From Prorocentrum cordatum (Eukaryota > Sar > Dinophyceae > Prorocentrales > Prorocentraceae), in NCBI GenBank assembly GCA_963575745.1, contig CAUYUJ010000769.1, forward strand, positions 237,001-301,000: 64,000 bases of DNA. The letters are read 5' to 3'. The notes under the pieces are model-generated. The model saw nothing but the letters and a program-made list of their open reading frames with translations, made no database searches and was not told the origin of the DNA. The stretch's first letter is position 1. Every line of letters starts with the position of its first letter. Positions 12,565 to 22,719 of the stretch are shown here, in pieces. The translations under genes and the position numbers were made by a program.

Positions 12565-12935
12565 CGGCGACCTGGAATCGGCGATACATCGTCGGTAGAT
12601 CGGCGGTGGGCTCCCACAGCGAAACCGCACGCTCTTCGGCGGGGTCGCCTATCGGGTTTGGGGTCGAGCTATTCTCCCCGAAGACCTCCCCCCGCCCAGA
12701 GGTTGCCCGCTTGCCTTCGGGCCGTAGCTCGGCTCTGCGGCGGCCGCTCGGGACGATCCAGGCAGTCTGGGGCAGCCCTCAGCGAGGCGCAGCTGCCGGA
12801 AGGCACCCCCGAAGCTGGGAAACCGCCGAGAACGGACGAGCGTGCCAGCAAACATGGAACCTCAGGCTAGCCAATCTCGGACCCCGGACCTCGAACTCGA
12901 GCCTCGGGCCTGTCCCCCCCCCCTGACGTTGTCCA
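12565..12935. mobile_element. GGGCAACG-type element remnant and flanking motif
   Basis: Contains GGAATCGGCGATACATCGTC, AAACCGCACGCTCTTCGGCG (compare 45015-45045) and a right end CCCCCCTGACGTTGTCC. Also holds GCGAGGCGCAGCTGCCGGAA (12783-12802), a motif repeated at 7381, 51250 and, weaker, 11531. Confidence 0.45.
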
Positions 12936-13178
12936 TGAGTATGCCAACCCTGATCATTGGACGCCAACCTTTTCTGGTTGCGACCGACGAAATCGGTCGC
13001 TACAGATTTTGCTTCAAATTCTGGTGTCGGTCGCGACCGATTTGCTTCAAAATTAAACGCGACCGATCACTCGCGATCGATGTTGGAACGGGCCGCGATA
13101 TCTGTCGCGAACGATTTGCAATGCCGATCGGTCGCCACCGATCGTGACCGAAAAGCTATGATACCCAATGATCGGAGA
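12936..13178. other. GCGACCGAT-rich stretch
   Basis: Repeated GGTCGCGACCGAT / GCGATCGATC motifs in both directions; no gene. Confidence 0.5.
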
Positions 13179-13348
13179 ATTTGAAGGGGCCCTGGGACAC
13201 ACCAATAAATACACACATATAAAAATATTCCCCTATATTTTCCTATATGTTCTGGGTTGTTGTCTTCCCCCCCACTTCCCATATTTCGCAGAATTTTCTG
13301 GGAATCGCCGATTAATTGTGTCTGTGTGTTTTTTCCCCTCCTGAAATT
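13179..13348 (+). mobile_element. Family C element, copy C1
   Basis: This ~168-bp dispersed element begins AATTTGAAGGGGCCCTGGGA, continues CACACCAATAAATACACACA, has CCCCCACTTCCCATATTT in the middle and GGGAATCGCCGATTAATTGT towards the end, closing with CTCCTGAAATT. The ends form a short inverted repeat (AATTTGAAGGGG / CCTCCTGAAATT). Markedly A/T-rich against its surroundings. Confidence 0.82.
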
Positions 13349-13463
13349 GGGCGTTCCTTCATGGGGGGACGACCGCTCGGGGGAGAGACGCGTGCACCTC
13401 CTTTTGGGCCCCAAGGGGCCCCTTTAGGGCACACAAGGTGCGCCTTCCTTCTCCCCCCCCCTC

Positions 13464-13591
13464 GCCATCGCTCGGACGTCCACTTCCTGTGCTTTTTTCG
13501 GTTTCGTGCGTGTTTTTTTCGCGAAATGATCAAGGATGCTCCTAGATTGTCCTCGCCGAAGGAAAAATTCACACGTCCGAGCGACGCCAAG
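13464..13591 (+). mobile_element. Family A element, copy A2
   Basis: The copy is complete with both terminal repeats; the right end has GAGCGACGCC, with one change. Family-B copy B1 starts 10 bp after it, and C1 ends about 115 bp before it, so three families are stacked beside isoamylase exon 10. Confidence 0.9.
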
Positions 13592-13601
13592 CCCCTTATT
13601 C

Positions 13602-13799
13602 AGGGGAACAAAAAGTGACATAAACATAACAACTCGGAGGTCCTCGCGAATTTCTCGGATCGGCGTTGGGGCCCCCCACCGGCGCCTCTGGCGCCGCCCC
13701 TGGCGCGCTCCGCGCGCCATGGAAGGGGGGTCCAGCGCCGATCCGAGAAATCCGCGCGGACCTCCGAGTTTTTGGTTTATGTCACTCCTCGTTCCCCTA
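13602..13799 (+). mobile_element. Family B hairpin element, copy B1
   Basis: This ~198-bp copy has terminal inverted repeats AGGGGAACAAAAAGTGACAT at the left and ATGTCACTCCTCGTTCCCCT at the right, then CTCGGAGGTCC, GCGAATTTCTCGGATCGGCG and a GC-rich central hairpin (CCTGGCGCGCTCCGCGCGCC). Almost the whole element is self-complementary. Confidence 0.88.
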
Positions 13800-13916
13800 T
13801 TATCGCCCCACCATTACGCGACGCCCGAGGTAAAGGGGGCGCCGCGATCGGCGGCATCGCCGGCCGGCCGGGCCGGCGGGGAGCCGCGCGGGGGGGGCGC
13901 GCTGGGGGGTGCGGCA

Positions 13917-13974
13917 GAAGACGCGGGCGTGCCGCTTGCGGAAGGCGATGAGCAGGCGGCAGAAGCGGAGGAGC
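13917..13974 (-). CDS. Isoamylase exon 10 (3' end uncertain)
   Basis: After one base the exon reads LLRFCRLLIAFRKRHARVF, matching the family helix (L)xRFxRxLIAFRKxHPAL. The acceptor is GGGAG before GCTCC (phase 2), consistent with exon 9. The frame stays open through Cys-Arg-Thr-Pro-Gln before an obviously non-coding GC-rich stretch; the donor could be any of several GC or GT dinucleotides between about 13920 and 13900, so the given left boundary is only the end of recognisable homology. Confidence 0.88.
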
Positions 13975-14655
13975 CTCCCAGAGGGGTGGCTGACATTCTC
14001 GCGGTCGTAAATCTTCGGGCGTCTTCGTCTGTTCCTTGACGAGCGCGTTCCACTACTCGCAGAGTGACTACTCGCAAATAGCCTGGAAACGATGGGGGCG
14101 AGGTACGAGAAATTACATCGAATCGGACATGTGTTTTTCGGGCGTTTGCGAGTAGGCACTTTGCGAGTAGTGGCACGCGCTCGGTGAGTTCCTGGGCGTC
14201 TTCTCGCCTTAGCACGCCTTCTATTGGCTGCGTCTCGTCGAGAGCGTTCCCGGGGATGCCGGGAGCGTCCCGATGGGCCGCTGGACGCACGAGCTACGCC
14301 GCGAAAGCCTGACGACCTCGCGTCGTGAGGAAATCAAGACGGAACATTTTGGGAATCTCTGGGCCCCGGGGCCCTCCTCTATCGGGCTCCAGGCCAGTCA
14401 AAAACGGCTCGGGATAAGAAAAAAGCTGGTCCCTGGGCAGGTCTAGGCCTCTTTCTGGGGAGCCCCGCAGTGAAAAAAAATGCGACGCCAGGTGCCTGGG
14501 CATCTGGCTCGGCCTCGGCATCCTCTTGGAGAGCGGAGCTGGGTCCGACGGGGCGGCGCGGCCCTCAGGACTTTCAATCTGAAAAGGCCTTACCGGGCGT
14601 CGGGCAAATTTCACGGTTGCGCCGGGGGGCGGCAAATGGCCCCCGTTGCCCATCG
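13975..14655. other. No gene seen, isoamylase intron 9
   Basis: Contains inverted CTACTCGCA / TGCGAGTAG at 14053-14170 (TACTCGCAAATAGCCTGG facing CGTTTGCGAGTAGGCACT), perhaps a worn foldback element. Confidence 0.4.
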
Positions 14656-14815
14656 GACGAGAATGATGTCATGATGCGATTAGTTCAAGATACGTTCCAT
14701 GAGCTACGGTGTATGAAAAGGGTCCTCGCCTCTGCAGCCGGTGTGGAACGTTAGAACATCTTGGACATCAGGGACATCTTGGAACGCATCATTATCATGG
14801 AATTCGGTCCGCCCT
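14656..14815. mobile_element. Inverted-repeat element with ATGATGTCATGATGCG end
   Basis: GACGAGAATGATGTCATGAT GCG at the left pairs loosely with CGCATCATTATCATGG at the right. A related copy is at 56403-56560 (ACGAGAATAATGTCATGATG, GGAACGCATCATTACTG). Confidence 0.55.
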
Positions 14816-15164
14816 CCTCCCCGGAAAATGTGTCCACACTTTCCTGGCCTCTGAGGAATCCGCGAGGCACGCAAAAAACGGCCCCACCGACGTCGCACGG
14901 AGGCTTCCGAAAGGCCTCCTGCGGAAGTACCCGTGCCCCCTCGATGCGCCCTTGCCCGCGGCGCATCGTCATGGGTGACCCTTCGATGCGCCCCTGCCCA
15001 CGGCGCATCGTCGTGGTGGATCCTGCTGCGCAGATCTGCGGCGCAAGGTGCCTGGCCGCCCGCGAGGAGGTGGGCGGGCGCCCGCGAGGGCGCATCGGTA
15101 AAGAAGCTGTGGGTCAGCGGCCCTACGCCTCCCAGATGGGGTCTGAGACTGCCCCCCTCTAGGC

Positions 15165-15380
15165 CTCCTCCTCCTCCTCCTCCTCCTCCTCCTCCTCCTC
15201 CTCCTCCTCCTCCCCTTCCTCCTCCTTCTTCCCCCTCCTCCTCTTCCTCCTCCTCTTCTTCCTCCTCCTCTTCCTCCTCCCTCCTCCTCCTCCTCCTCCT
15301 CCTCCTCCCCCTCCTCCCCCTCCTCCTCCTCCTCCTCCTCCTCCTCCTCCTCCTCCTCCTCCTCCTCCTCCTCCTCCTCA
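15165..15380. repeat. (TCC)n pyrimidine tract
   Basis: Interrupted TCC/CTC repeats; the frames are poly-Pro/Leu/Ser artefacts. Confidence 0.95.
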
Positions 15381-15520
15381 CGGCGAGCGCCTCGCGTTTT
15401 GCCCCCTCCGCCCCCTCCTCCGCCTGGCGTCGCTGCCACGTGTTGGCTGGTGTGGTTTGGCACAAAGGGACTGCGGCCAGCTGCCCTGCACGGGGCAGAC
15501 TGCCCTCCCCAACCACCCAA

Positions 15521-15718
15521 GAGGAAGAGAGAGAGAGAGAGAGCGATCCATATATATAGAGAGAGAGAGAGGGAGAGAGAGAAAGAAAGAGAGAGAGAGA
15601 GAGGCGAGAGATATAGAGAGATAGAGGCGAGAGAGAGAGAGACATAGATATAGAAGGGAGAGAGAGAGAGAGGGAGAGAGAGAGAGAGAGACAGAGAGAG
15701 AAAGAGAGAGAGAGAGCT
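15521..15718. repeat. (GA)n tract with ATATA insertions
   Basis: GAGAGA dinucleotide repeat with islands of TATATATAGA and CGAGAGATATAG. No gene. Confidence 0.95.
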
Positions 15719-16004
15719 TCGAATGCAAATCACGAAATACCCATTTCGAGACGCAAAGAACGGAGCACATCTACAAGCGCCTTCAGTCCGTGCTGCCGTC
15801 AGGCCTGCCTGGAGGTCAAGGCGCTGGGGTCATCAGAGTCAGGCTGCGGCAAGGCATGGCAATGCCAAGCTGATCCCTTTAGCACATGACCCTGGCAACG
15901 AATCGTTAGCGCGCTCCCCCGGACAATGGCAACGGGCAGCACAGGCCGCAGAGCCAGGCAACCCGCCGACGGCACCTCCCCCCCGCGCCGGCGGCCAGCT
16001 CAGG

Positions 16005-16250
16005 ATGCGGATGAGGCGGATGATGATGCTGATGATGCTGATGGTGGTGATTCTGATGATGATGCTGATAATAATGATGATGATAATGATGAGAGGAGGA
16101 GGCGGAGGAGGATAATGATGATGATGCTGCTGCTGATGCTGATGCCGACGATGACGACGATGATGATGATGTTGATGATGATGCCGATTACGATGCTGAT
16201 GACGATGTCGTTGATGCTGGTGCGGGTGATGATGCTGATGATGATGCTGG

Positions 16251-16288
<38 letters not shown>

Positions 16289-17040
16289 CTGATGCTGATG
16301 AGGTTGACGATGACGATGATGATGCTGATGATGATGATGAGAGGAGGAGGAGGCGGATGATGATAATGATGATGCTGCTAATGATGATGCTGCTGCTGAT
16401 GACGACGATAACGACGACGACGATGATGATGATGATGATGACGATGATGCTGATGATGATGCCGATTACGATGCTGATGACGATGTTGTTGATGCTGCTG
16501 ATGATGGTGATGCTGATGAAGACGCTGACGATGATGATGATGAGGATGATGATGATGCTGATGATGATGATTATGATGCTGATGATGCTGATGATGATCA
16601 TGATGAAGATGATCATGATGCTGATGATGCTGCTGCTGCTGATGATGATGATGATACTGATGATGCTGATGATGACGATGATGCTGCATATGCTGATGAT
16701 GATGCTGACGATGAGGATGATGATGATGATGCTGATGCTGCTGATAATGGCGATGAGGAGTAGGAGGAGGACAAGGAAGAGGAGGAGGATACTGAGGAGG
16801 AGGAGGAGGAGGCGGAGGAGGAGGAGGAGGAGGATGAGGAGGCGGAGAAGGTTAATGATTATGATGATGATGCTGATGATGATGATGATGATGATGATGA
16901 GGAGGAGGAGGAGGAGGAGGAGCAGGAGGAGGAGGACGAGGCGGAGGCGGAGGCGGAAGGAGAGGCGGAGGCGGAGGAGGCGGAGGCGGAGGCAGAGGAG
17001 GAGGAGGAGGAGGAGGAGGAGGAGGAGGATAATAAAGAGG
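16005..17040. repeat. (GAT)n / (GATGCT)n array grading into (GGA)n
   Basis: More than 700 bp of GATGAT with GCT and GAC variants, then from 16760 GGAGGA/GGCGGA repeats. Variants such as GATGATGATGCTGAT recur in clusters, pointing to local slippage and copying. Confidence 0.95.
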
Positions 17041-17220
17041 AGAAGAGGAAGACTGGCGCCACTCCAGGGGTTGGGCATCCTGAGACCCAGGCTTGCGACG
17101 TCGTGGTGTTTCACATTATGGCTCCCTAAGGTCTGGACCGTCCAGACCGTTCCGCCCGGACCGTTTCCTTCTCCTCCTCTTCCTCTTCCTCCTCCTCTCC
17201 CTCCTCCTCCCTCTCCGCCT

Positions 17221-17241
17221 CTGTAGCCATTTCGGCTAAAG
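17221..17241 (+). promoter_or_regulatory. Relict dinoflagellate spliced leader
   Basis: TGTAGCCATTTCGGCTAAAG at 17222-17241 matches the dinoflagellate leader CGTAGCCATTTTGGCTCAAG at 17 of 20 positions. It is preceded by a 60-bp pyrimidine tract (17160-17220), a good trans-splice acceptor context in which the AG of TGTAG could be used. A match this close is not expected by chance in 64 kb on both strands. It marks the DNA downstream as a retroposed mRNA copy. Confidence 0.8.
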
Positions 17242-17902
17242 CCTCACTGTTCAAACTTGCTCGGCATGTCCCTCTTGCTTGCGATTGCTGGTTCCGCTCG
17301 TCGCGCTTGCGGATGGCGAATGTGGTCGTGGGTGATGTGCGCTCAGCCTCTGTCCGACGCGAGGGGCGCCCTACTGCAGCGGAGCGCAAGGCAAGCCGTG
17401 CCTGGGCGCGCGTACCGGCGGACGGGGCGATCATCAACTTGTCAGGCGAAGTGGACCGCCTCAACGGGCTGCTGGCGGCTGAGGCGGTCCTGGACGCTGT
17501 CGTCGGCGACGCGGAGGCAGCGCAACGTCTACGGGCGCTCCTTCCGCGCTGCTGGCGATGCTTCGTGGAGAGCCGCCGACACGGCTGGGGAGGCTGCGGC
17601 TAAACGCCGCGCTCCACGCTGATGCTCCCAACATCGACGTGGCGGTGGCGGGCGCTGCCGCGCTCCGCTATGCCCAGAGTGGACCTCGCCTCGAAGCTCG
17701 GCGGGGTGGCGCGGGCTTTGGTGCCGCCCTCCTCTCCATGGACGCCAAGGTGGTCGTGCCTCGCGACGTGTGCGGCGCTCGGGCAGCGGCGACGAGGAGC
17801 TCGAGAGCCACTTCGACGCGGCTTGGCCGAGGTGCCGTAGTGCCCAGGAGGTCTGCGAACCCCCCATGGCTGGCGCAAGACGCTTCCTCGGACGTCATCT
17901 AG
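17242..17902 (+). pseudogene. Frameshifted retrocopy with possible armadillo-like repeats
   Basis: Downstream of the SL relic, coding-like sequence continues on the plus strand but changes frame at least twice. From ATG 17313 the first frame has LSGEVDRLNGLLAAEAVLDA and VVGDAEAAQRLRALL, then stops at 17601. A second frame from about 17545 has LNAALHADAPNIDVAVAGAA followed by ALRYA; the first frame again shows VDLASKLGGVARALV near 17680; a third, near 17790-17890, shows GSGDEELESHFDAAWPRC. GAAALRYA and KLGGVARALV resemble armadillo-repeat cores; that assignment is my inference. Family-D element D2 follows directly. A sequencing error could explain one shift, not all. Confidence 0.4.
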
Positions 17903-18066
17903 GTCGGGCATGTCCTTCTACAGGCGGATGTTTGGAGGAAGAATGAGACATGGCCAGAACGGGCTCAAACGTAACAGAACCAAACATAGTCAACAAACAT
18001 CCTCCCCAGACTAGTTCGTGACTGTTTCATTTTGGAGTGTTCCTCCTGCAGAGGGGCATGCCCGAC
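17903..18066 (+). mobile_element. Family D element, copy D2
   Basis: Starts GTCGGGCATGTCCTTCTACA after CATCTAG and ends CAGAGGGGCATGCCCGAC followed by GTAAG. It lies between two coding-like segments of the 17-18 kb retrocopy, and GT at its start and AG just after its end would suit excision as an intron. Confidence 0.85.
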
Positions 18067-18299
18067 GTAAGAACAGCCTCGCCTTCGGCCCTGGAGGCGG
18101 CTGGCCGCAGGGGGCCCGCCTCCGCGGGAGCGAGCGTGCACGCCCCTGGGTTGGCCGGGTGCCGCTGGACGCGACGAGTCCGCCGTCTCCGAACGTCGTG
18201 GAGGGGCCCTGCGCAAACGACGCCGCGACCACGGCCGCAGTGGCGGCTCCGATCGGGAGCTTCTGGCCGCCAGGCCTCGTCTCCAGGACTTCCGACCAT
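18067..18299 (+). other. GC-rich single-copy segment between elements D2 and B2, possibly a further exon
   Basis: No repeat family recognised here covers this 230-bp stretch, which lies between two introner-like elements downstream of the retrocopy. One plus frame reads NVVEGPCANDAATTAAVAAP, then IGSFWPPGLVSRTSD; another frame is also open. It may continue the degraded gene at 17242. No domain recognised. Confidence 0.2.
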
Positions 18300-18420
18300 A
18301 GGGGAACAAAAAGTGGCATAAACATAAAAACTCGGAGGTCCGCGCGGATTTCTCGGATCCGCGCTGGACCCCCGTCCCTGGCGCGCGGAGCGCGCCAGGG
18401 GCGGCGCCGGAGGCGCCGCC
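18300..18420 (+). mobile_element. Family B element, copy B2 (right part missing)
   Basis: The left repeat AGGGGAACAAAAAGTGGCAT and half of the hairpin are present; the right arm is missing and family-C copy C2 begins at the break, so C2 inserted into or recombined with B2. Confidence 0.82.
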
Positions 18421-18575
18421 AGGACACACAAATAAATACACACAAATAAAAGGATTCCCCATATTTTCTCATATTTTCTGGGTTTCTGTCTTCCCCCCCA
18501 CTTCCCATATTTTCCTATATTTTCCTGGGAATCGACGATGAATTGCGTCTGTGTGTTTCTTTCCCTCCTGAGAAT
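18420..18575 (+). mobile_element. Family C element, copy C2
   Basis: This copy starts at the GGACACACAAATAAATACAC block, directly at the break in B2, and ends CTCCTGAGAATC. Same orientation as C1. Confidence 0.82.
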
Positions 18576-18767
18576 CACACATCGATCCCCCGGTCCCATC
18601 CCAAGGGTGCGGTCTGGCCAGAACCTCAAAGGCGGATCCCGCCGCGGCGACGAGGGCGCTCTGCCATCGACAATTGCCCAACACCATGGGCTGCGCTTTT
18701 GTCGCGACGCGAGACGGTCGGGGAGTCGCCCGTCGCCGGCGCGGCGAGACAGCGGGCACGGCGGGAA

Positions 18768-18960
18768 GGAAAACGATTACCATGACCATGGCTGGACGCG
18801 GAAAAACTTCGGTGCCAATCTCGGACATCGTCCATACTGGTCTTCGCCAATTCGCGGATCAACCCCGCGAAGCGGCGACGGCCGGCATGGACCATGCCCA
18901 AGATCGGCGTCGACAAGATCCCGCGACACCTTGGTCATGGTCATCGTGTTTCTTCCCTCG
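18768..18960. mobile_element. Foldback element with ACCATGACCATGG arms
   Basis: GGAAGGAAAACGATTACCAT GACCATGG at the left pairs with CCTTGGTCATGGTCATCGTG TTTCTTCC at the right. About 190 bp. It follows the family B/C pair at 18.3-18.6 kb. Confidence 0.7.
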
Positions 18961-19605
18961 AGCTGCGCTCCCAAAGATCAGGCGTCGTGCTTTTTTACGG
19001 CGGGCTCCCTAAAAATCAACATCCCTTCTTAACGACCAGCTTTTCGACGTCCGCATGGCTCGTCAATGGGACCCCGAAAACCCAAAACAACTTCAGAGCC
19101 TCCTGCCGTCTTTTTTCAAGACGCGAGGAGGTCGTGCGCCTTGTGTGTCCACCCCAGGAGAACCCAGAATCGAATCGAAAAACAGGATCGGCGATCGAAA
19201 TGAATCGAATCGGCGGAAATCGACAGCCGAGTGGGGAGAAGTCGAATCGGTGGAAACTGGCAAGCTGATGAGGCCTCCCTTAAGAAGCCGAAATCCACAT
19301 CCGCAGATCTGGCGCGTGAATCTAAAAACAACTACAGCCTGAGATTCGGCTCTGCTGAGAGGGTTGCCGGGATGACTACGCATGCCGGGGAAAGGGGAAA
19401 ATCGGTGAAAGGGTGGACGCAATTTTTTGTGGGACCGAAGCCCGGGCCGGGGCGGGAGTTGGGGCCAGGGCAGCTGGGGCCAGGACTCCCACGGCCAACC
19501 GCCCACCAACGAGCCAACCCTTCAGGGACCTAGCCCGCCATCAAGCTCGACAGACGGACACGACGCAAACATTCCATTCAACACATACTGCCCAAGGCGA
19601 CTGCC
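18961..19605. other. No gene seen; GAATCGAATC pentamer repeats
   Basis: 19155-19260 and again 19845-19905 have GAATCGAATCG/GAAATCGAATCG repeats; the same pentamer occurs at 46405-46445 and 49468-49525. Confidence 0.5.
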
Positions 19606-19609
19606 AACG

Positions 19610-19742
19610 CCCTTATTCCACTCCTTCTTCTGCTCCTCTTCCTTCTTCTACTTCTACTTTCTCCTCTTCCTCCTCTTCTTCCTCCTCCTCCTCCTCCTCC
19701 TCCTCCTCTCTCCCCTCCTCCCTCCTCATCCTCCCTCCTGCC
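19610..19742. repeat. (TCC)n tract
   Basis: CTTCTTCCTCCTCC repeats; no gene. Confidence 0.93.
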
Positions 19743-20057
19743 CCCCCGAAACAAAGCTAACATACTACTAAACAGGACGAGTTCGCACGGAGCGTCCCGG
19801 AACGTCCCGGATCGGCAGCACAAGCCGGAGACCTCGACAATCGGAATCCGAAATCGAATCGAATCACATCGGAATCGGAATCGATCGAAATCGAATCGAG
19901 TCGGAGGAGTCGAAAGAGCCCTGACGCCTTCGAGGGCACCTGGTGCAACCGAAGCGGCGGCCACCGAAGCGGCGGCCACCGAAGCAACGGCCACGCGCCC
20001 ACGGGTGCCCGCCAGAGGCCTGCTGACGGGGAGAGGCGGAGCGCGGGCGTGCGGCAC

Positions 20058-20945
20058 CCACGGAGGAGGAGGAGGAGGAGGAGGAGGAGGAGGAGGAGGA
20101 GGAGGAGGAGGAGGAGGAGGAGGAAAGAGGAAAGAATGAAGAGGAGGAGGAGGAGGAGGAGGAGGAGGAGGAGGAGGAGGAGGAGGAGGAGGAGGAGGAG
20201 GAGGAGGAGGGGGAGGAAGGGAGGAGGAGGAGGAGGGAGGGAGGAAGGAGGAGGAGGAGGAGGAGGAGGAGGAGGAGGAGGAGGAGAGGAGGATAGGAGG
20301 AGAGGAGGAGGAGGAGGAGGAGGAGAGGGAGAGGGAGAGGAGGAGGAGGAGGAGGAGGAGGAGGAGGAGGAGGAAGGAGGAGGAGGGAGGAGGGGGAGGA
20401 GGAGGAGGAGGAGGAGGAAAGAATGAGGAGGAGGAGGAGGAGGAGGAGGAGGAGAGAGGAGGAGGAGGAGGAGGGGGAGGAGGAGGAGGAAGAGGAGGAG
20501 GAGGGAGGAGGAGGAGGAGGAGGAGGGGAGGAGGAGGGGAGGAGGGAGAGGAGGAGGAGGAGGAGAGAGGAGGAGGCGGAGGAGGAGGAGGAGGAGGAGG
20601 GGAGGAGGAGGAGGCAGGAGGAGGAGGAGGAGGAGGAGGAAAGGAGGAAAGGAGGAAAGAATATGATGAGATTGAGGAGGAGGAGGGAGGAGGAGAGGAG
20701 AGGAGGAGGAGGAGGAGGAGAGGAGGAGGAGGAGGAGGAGGAGGAGGAGGAGAGAGGGAGGAGGAGTGAGGAGGAGGAGGAGGAGGAGGAGGAGGAGGTA
20801 GGAGGAGGAGAGGGGAGGCCTCCATCCCCTCCTCCTCCTCCTCCCTCCTCCTCCTCCTCCTCCTCCCTCCTCCTCCCTCCTCCTCCTCCTCCTCCTCCTC
20901 ATCCTCCTCATCCTCCTCCTCCTCCTCCCTCCTCTCTCCTCCCTC
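20058..20945. repeat. Long (GGA)n array ending in an inverted (TCC)n array
   Basis: About 760 bp of GGAGGA with GGGAGG and AAAGA interruptions (20058-20818), followed without gap by ~120 bp of TCCTCC (20822-20944). The two parts are complementary, so the junction can fold. It lies 75 bp from isoamylase exon 9, on the intron side of its donor. Confidence 0.95.
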
Positions 20946-21020
20946 CTGGATGTCGACGTCGACTTGGACTGACGACCGCGGCCGACGGCGGCACGGCGCG
21001 CGCCGGAGCGGCGCCTGCTC

Positions 21021-21107
21021 TCCTGCCCCGAGCAGCCGTCCCAGGAGAACCAGCTGAGCGAGTCCTGGCACCAGCCGTTGTTGCAGCCGTGCTGCGTGCG
21101 GCCGTAC
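21021..21107 (-). CDS. Isoamylase exon 9
   Basis: The exon completes Glu of GDE and reads YGRTQHGCNNGWCQDSLSWF, then SWDGCSGQ plus GA. The family motif is YGHTQHGNNNxYCQDNxLSWFDWD; here the first Asn of NNN is Cys. The acceptor is TGTGAG before GTAC. The donor that fits the phase of exon 10 is CAGGA followed by GAGC (GA-AG). The intron to exon 8 is only about 520 bp and contains a CTCCT microsatellite and a foldback element. Confidence 0.93.
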
Positions 21108-21139
21108 CTCACAGGAGGCAGGAGCAGGCAGGAGCAGAA

Positions 21140-21182
21140 GAGGAGGAGGAGGAGGAGGAGGAGGAGGAGGAGGAGGAGGAGG
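21140..21182. repeat. (GGA)n tract
   Basis: Short GGA run in the exon 8-9 intron, 33 bp from the acceptor of exon 9; on the gene strand it reads as a pyrimidine tract and may serve that acceptor. Confidence 0.85.
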
Positions 21183-21452
21183 CTCGCTGTCCGATGGCCC
21201 TTTCCAAGGTCAGCTCGAGGGCCAAGCGCACTCCCACCGCGTCGGCCACGGGGGGGCCGGTCTGGGGGTTCACCCTGCCGCGCCCCCAGGCAGGCTGTGT
21301 AGTTATCCGCCCTTCCTTCCCTCGGTCCTCTCCTCTCCTCTCCTCTCCTCTCCTCTCCTCTCCTCTCCTCTCATCTCATCTCCTCTCTCTCTCTCTTCCT
21401 CTCTCATCCCTCCTCATCTCTCGCCATCGTCCTCCCTCGTTGCCCTCCTCCC

Positions 21453-21597
21453 CAGGGCTGAACCTAAACGGTGTCTTTCGTTTTCGTTTTGCTGTCGATG
21501 TACCTCGTCTTGTCTTCAATCCGCCTTCAACGCAAAACGACATCGAAACGAAAACGGCCAACGAAATCGCCAAACCACCGTTTAGGTCCACCCCTGC
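21453..21597. mobile_element. Foldback element with CCTAAACGGTG arms
   Basis: CTGAACCTAAACGGTG and TTTCGTTTTCGTTTTG at the left pair with CGAAACGAAAACG and CACCGTTTAGGTCCACC at the right. It lies in the short intron between isoamylase exons 8 and 9, 31 bp from exon 8. Confidence 0.72.
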
Positions 21598-21627
21598 TCC
21601 TACCCTCGCCCCACTGCGCGGAGGCAC

Positions 21628-21696
21628 TCGTCGCCGAACACCATCATCGGCGTGCCGATGCTGAGGAACAGGGCCGCCAAGAAGTTGCGCATCTGC
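21628..21696 (-). CDS. Isoamylase exon 8
   Basis: After one base the exon reads QMRNFLAALFLSIGTPMMVF, then Gly-Asp and GA. It corresponds to the family stretch RQMRNFLATLLLSQGTPML..GDE. The acceptor is CCGCAG before GCAG and the donor is GACGA followed by GTGCC. The exon is boxed in by elements: a foldback element ends 31 bp away on the donor side and family-A copy A3 starts 31 bp away on the acceptor side. About 15 residues usually found between exons 7 and 8 are absent, so one more small exon may be missing. Confidence 0.94.
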
Positions 21697-21726
21697 CTGC
21701 GGAGAGCGCACCGTGCCGCCCCGCTG

Positions 21727-21859
21727 GCCGTCGCTCGGACGTCCATTGCCTGTGTTTTTTTGCCGGTCTCGTGCGTGGATGTTTTCGCCACAAAGGATCA
21801 AGGATGCTCCTCGATGGTCCTCGCCGCAGGAAACATGCACACGTCCGAGCGATGCCAAG
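21727..21859 (+). mobile_element. Family A element, copy A3
   Basis: The copy is complete, with the left end changed to GCCGTCGC. It lies 31 bp upstream (gene orientation) of isoamylase exon 8, so its minus-strand left end is close to the acceptor of that exon. Confidence 0.88.
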
Positions 21860-22094
21860 CACACGGGGGCGCAGCATAGAGCGTTCAAGCGACGAGTCGC
21901 AAACACGCCAGGGCAAGAAGCGTGGACGCACCCCAAGCGAGGAGATGCAGAACACGAACCAAACAAGTGGCAACGGTGCAGACGGCAGCTGGGGCGGTGC
22001 GGGGGTGGAGGACGTCGGCAGGGAGGGCGGCTGAGTGAAGGAAGCTGATGGGGGAGCTGGGGGAGGAAACTGCGCCCTCTACCCTCTACTCTCC

Positions 22095-22205
22095 CCCATC
22101 GTCCCTCTCTCTCTCTCTCTGCTCCCTCCTCTCCCTCCCTCCCTCCCTCTCTCCCCCTATTTCTCTCTCTCGCTCTCTCGCTCTCTCTCTCTCTCTCGCG
22201 CCTCT
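22095..22205. repeat. (TC)n tract
   Basis: CTCTCT dinucleotide and TCCC repeats; no gene. Confidence 0.93.
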
Positions 22206-22719
22206 ATCTCGCCTTACGATTCTCCTTGTTGAACATACGCTCGCACCAAGGTGGTTGATACTTACATGACGACATGTTTCTCAAGACCCCTATTCTGACC
22301 TGAGCGCCACATGCTGACATCAGCACGCGAACACCTAAAGACACTTGCGAGCAGAAGTTGTCAGGTGGGATATTTCGAGACTCAGAGTAAGCCGATGGAA
22401 ATGCTCGACGCCTAATGGCCGAGCCGTCTCACCGAAGTCATCGCCCGAACGACAGCCAATCAATACCCACACCACATTTGTCTCGCGCCCTTGCGCAAGC
22501 AAGGCAACAACTAACTTCACTGCGCGTTATATCATTCAACTTTGTCCTTCTCCTACTTCTCCAGCGTCTCATTCCCCTCCTCGCTCCTCCCCACTTCTCC
22601 TCACCCCTCGCCTCCTTCTGTGCCGTCCTCCCGGTGCTCCTCCTTCTCTCTTCATTGTTCCCTTCCTCCTTCTACTTCATTCCATATCGCAAAGCCTGGG
22701 GCCAATGGAAGGCCAGCTG

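Noticed and set aside
16188-17114. 308-codon minus frame and 289-codon plus frame
   Set aside because: Pure GAT/GGA microsatellite translations.
19578-21112. 497- and 451-codon minus frames
   Set aside because: Translations of the GGA/TCC array; only the last ~87 bp (21021-21107) are a real exon.
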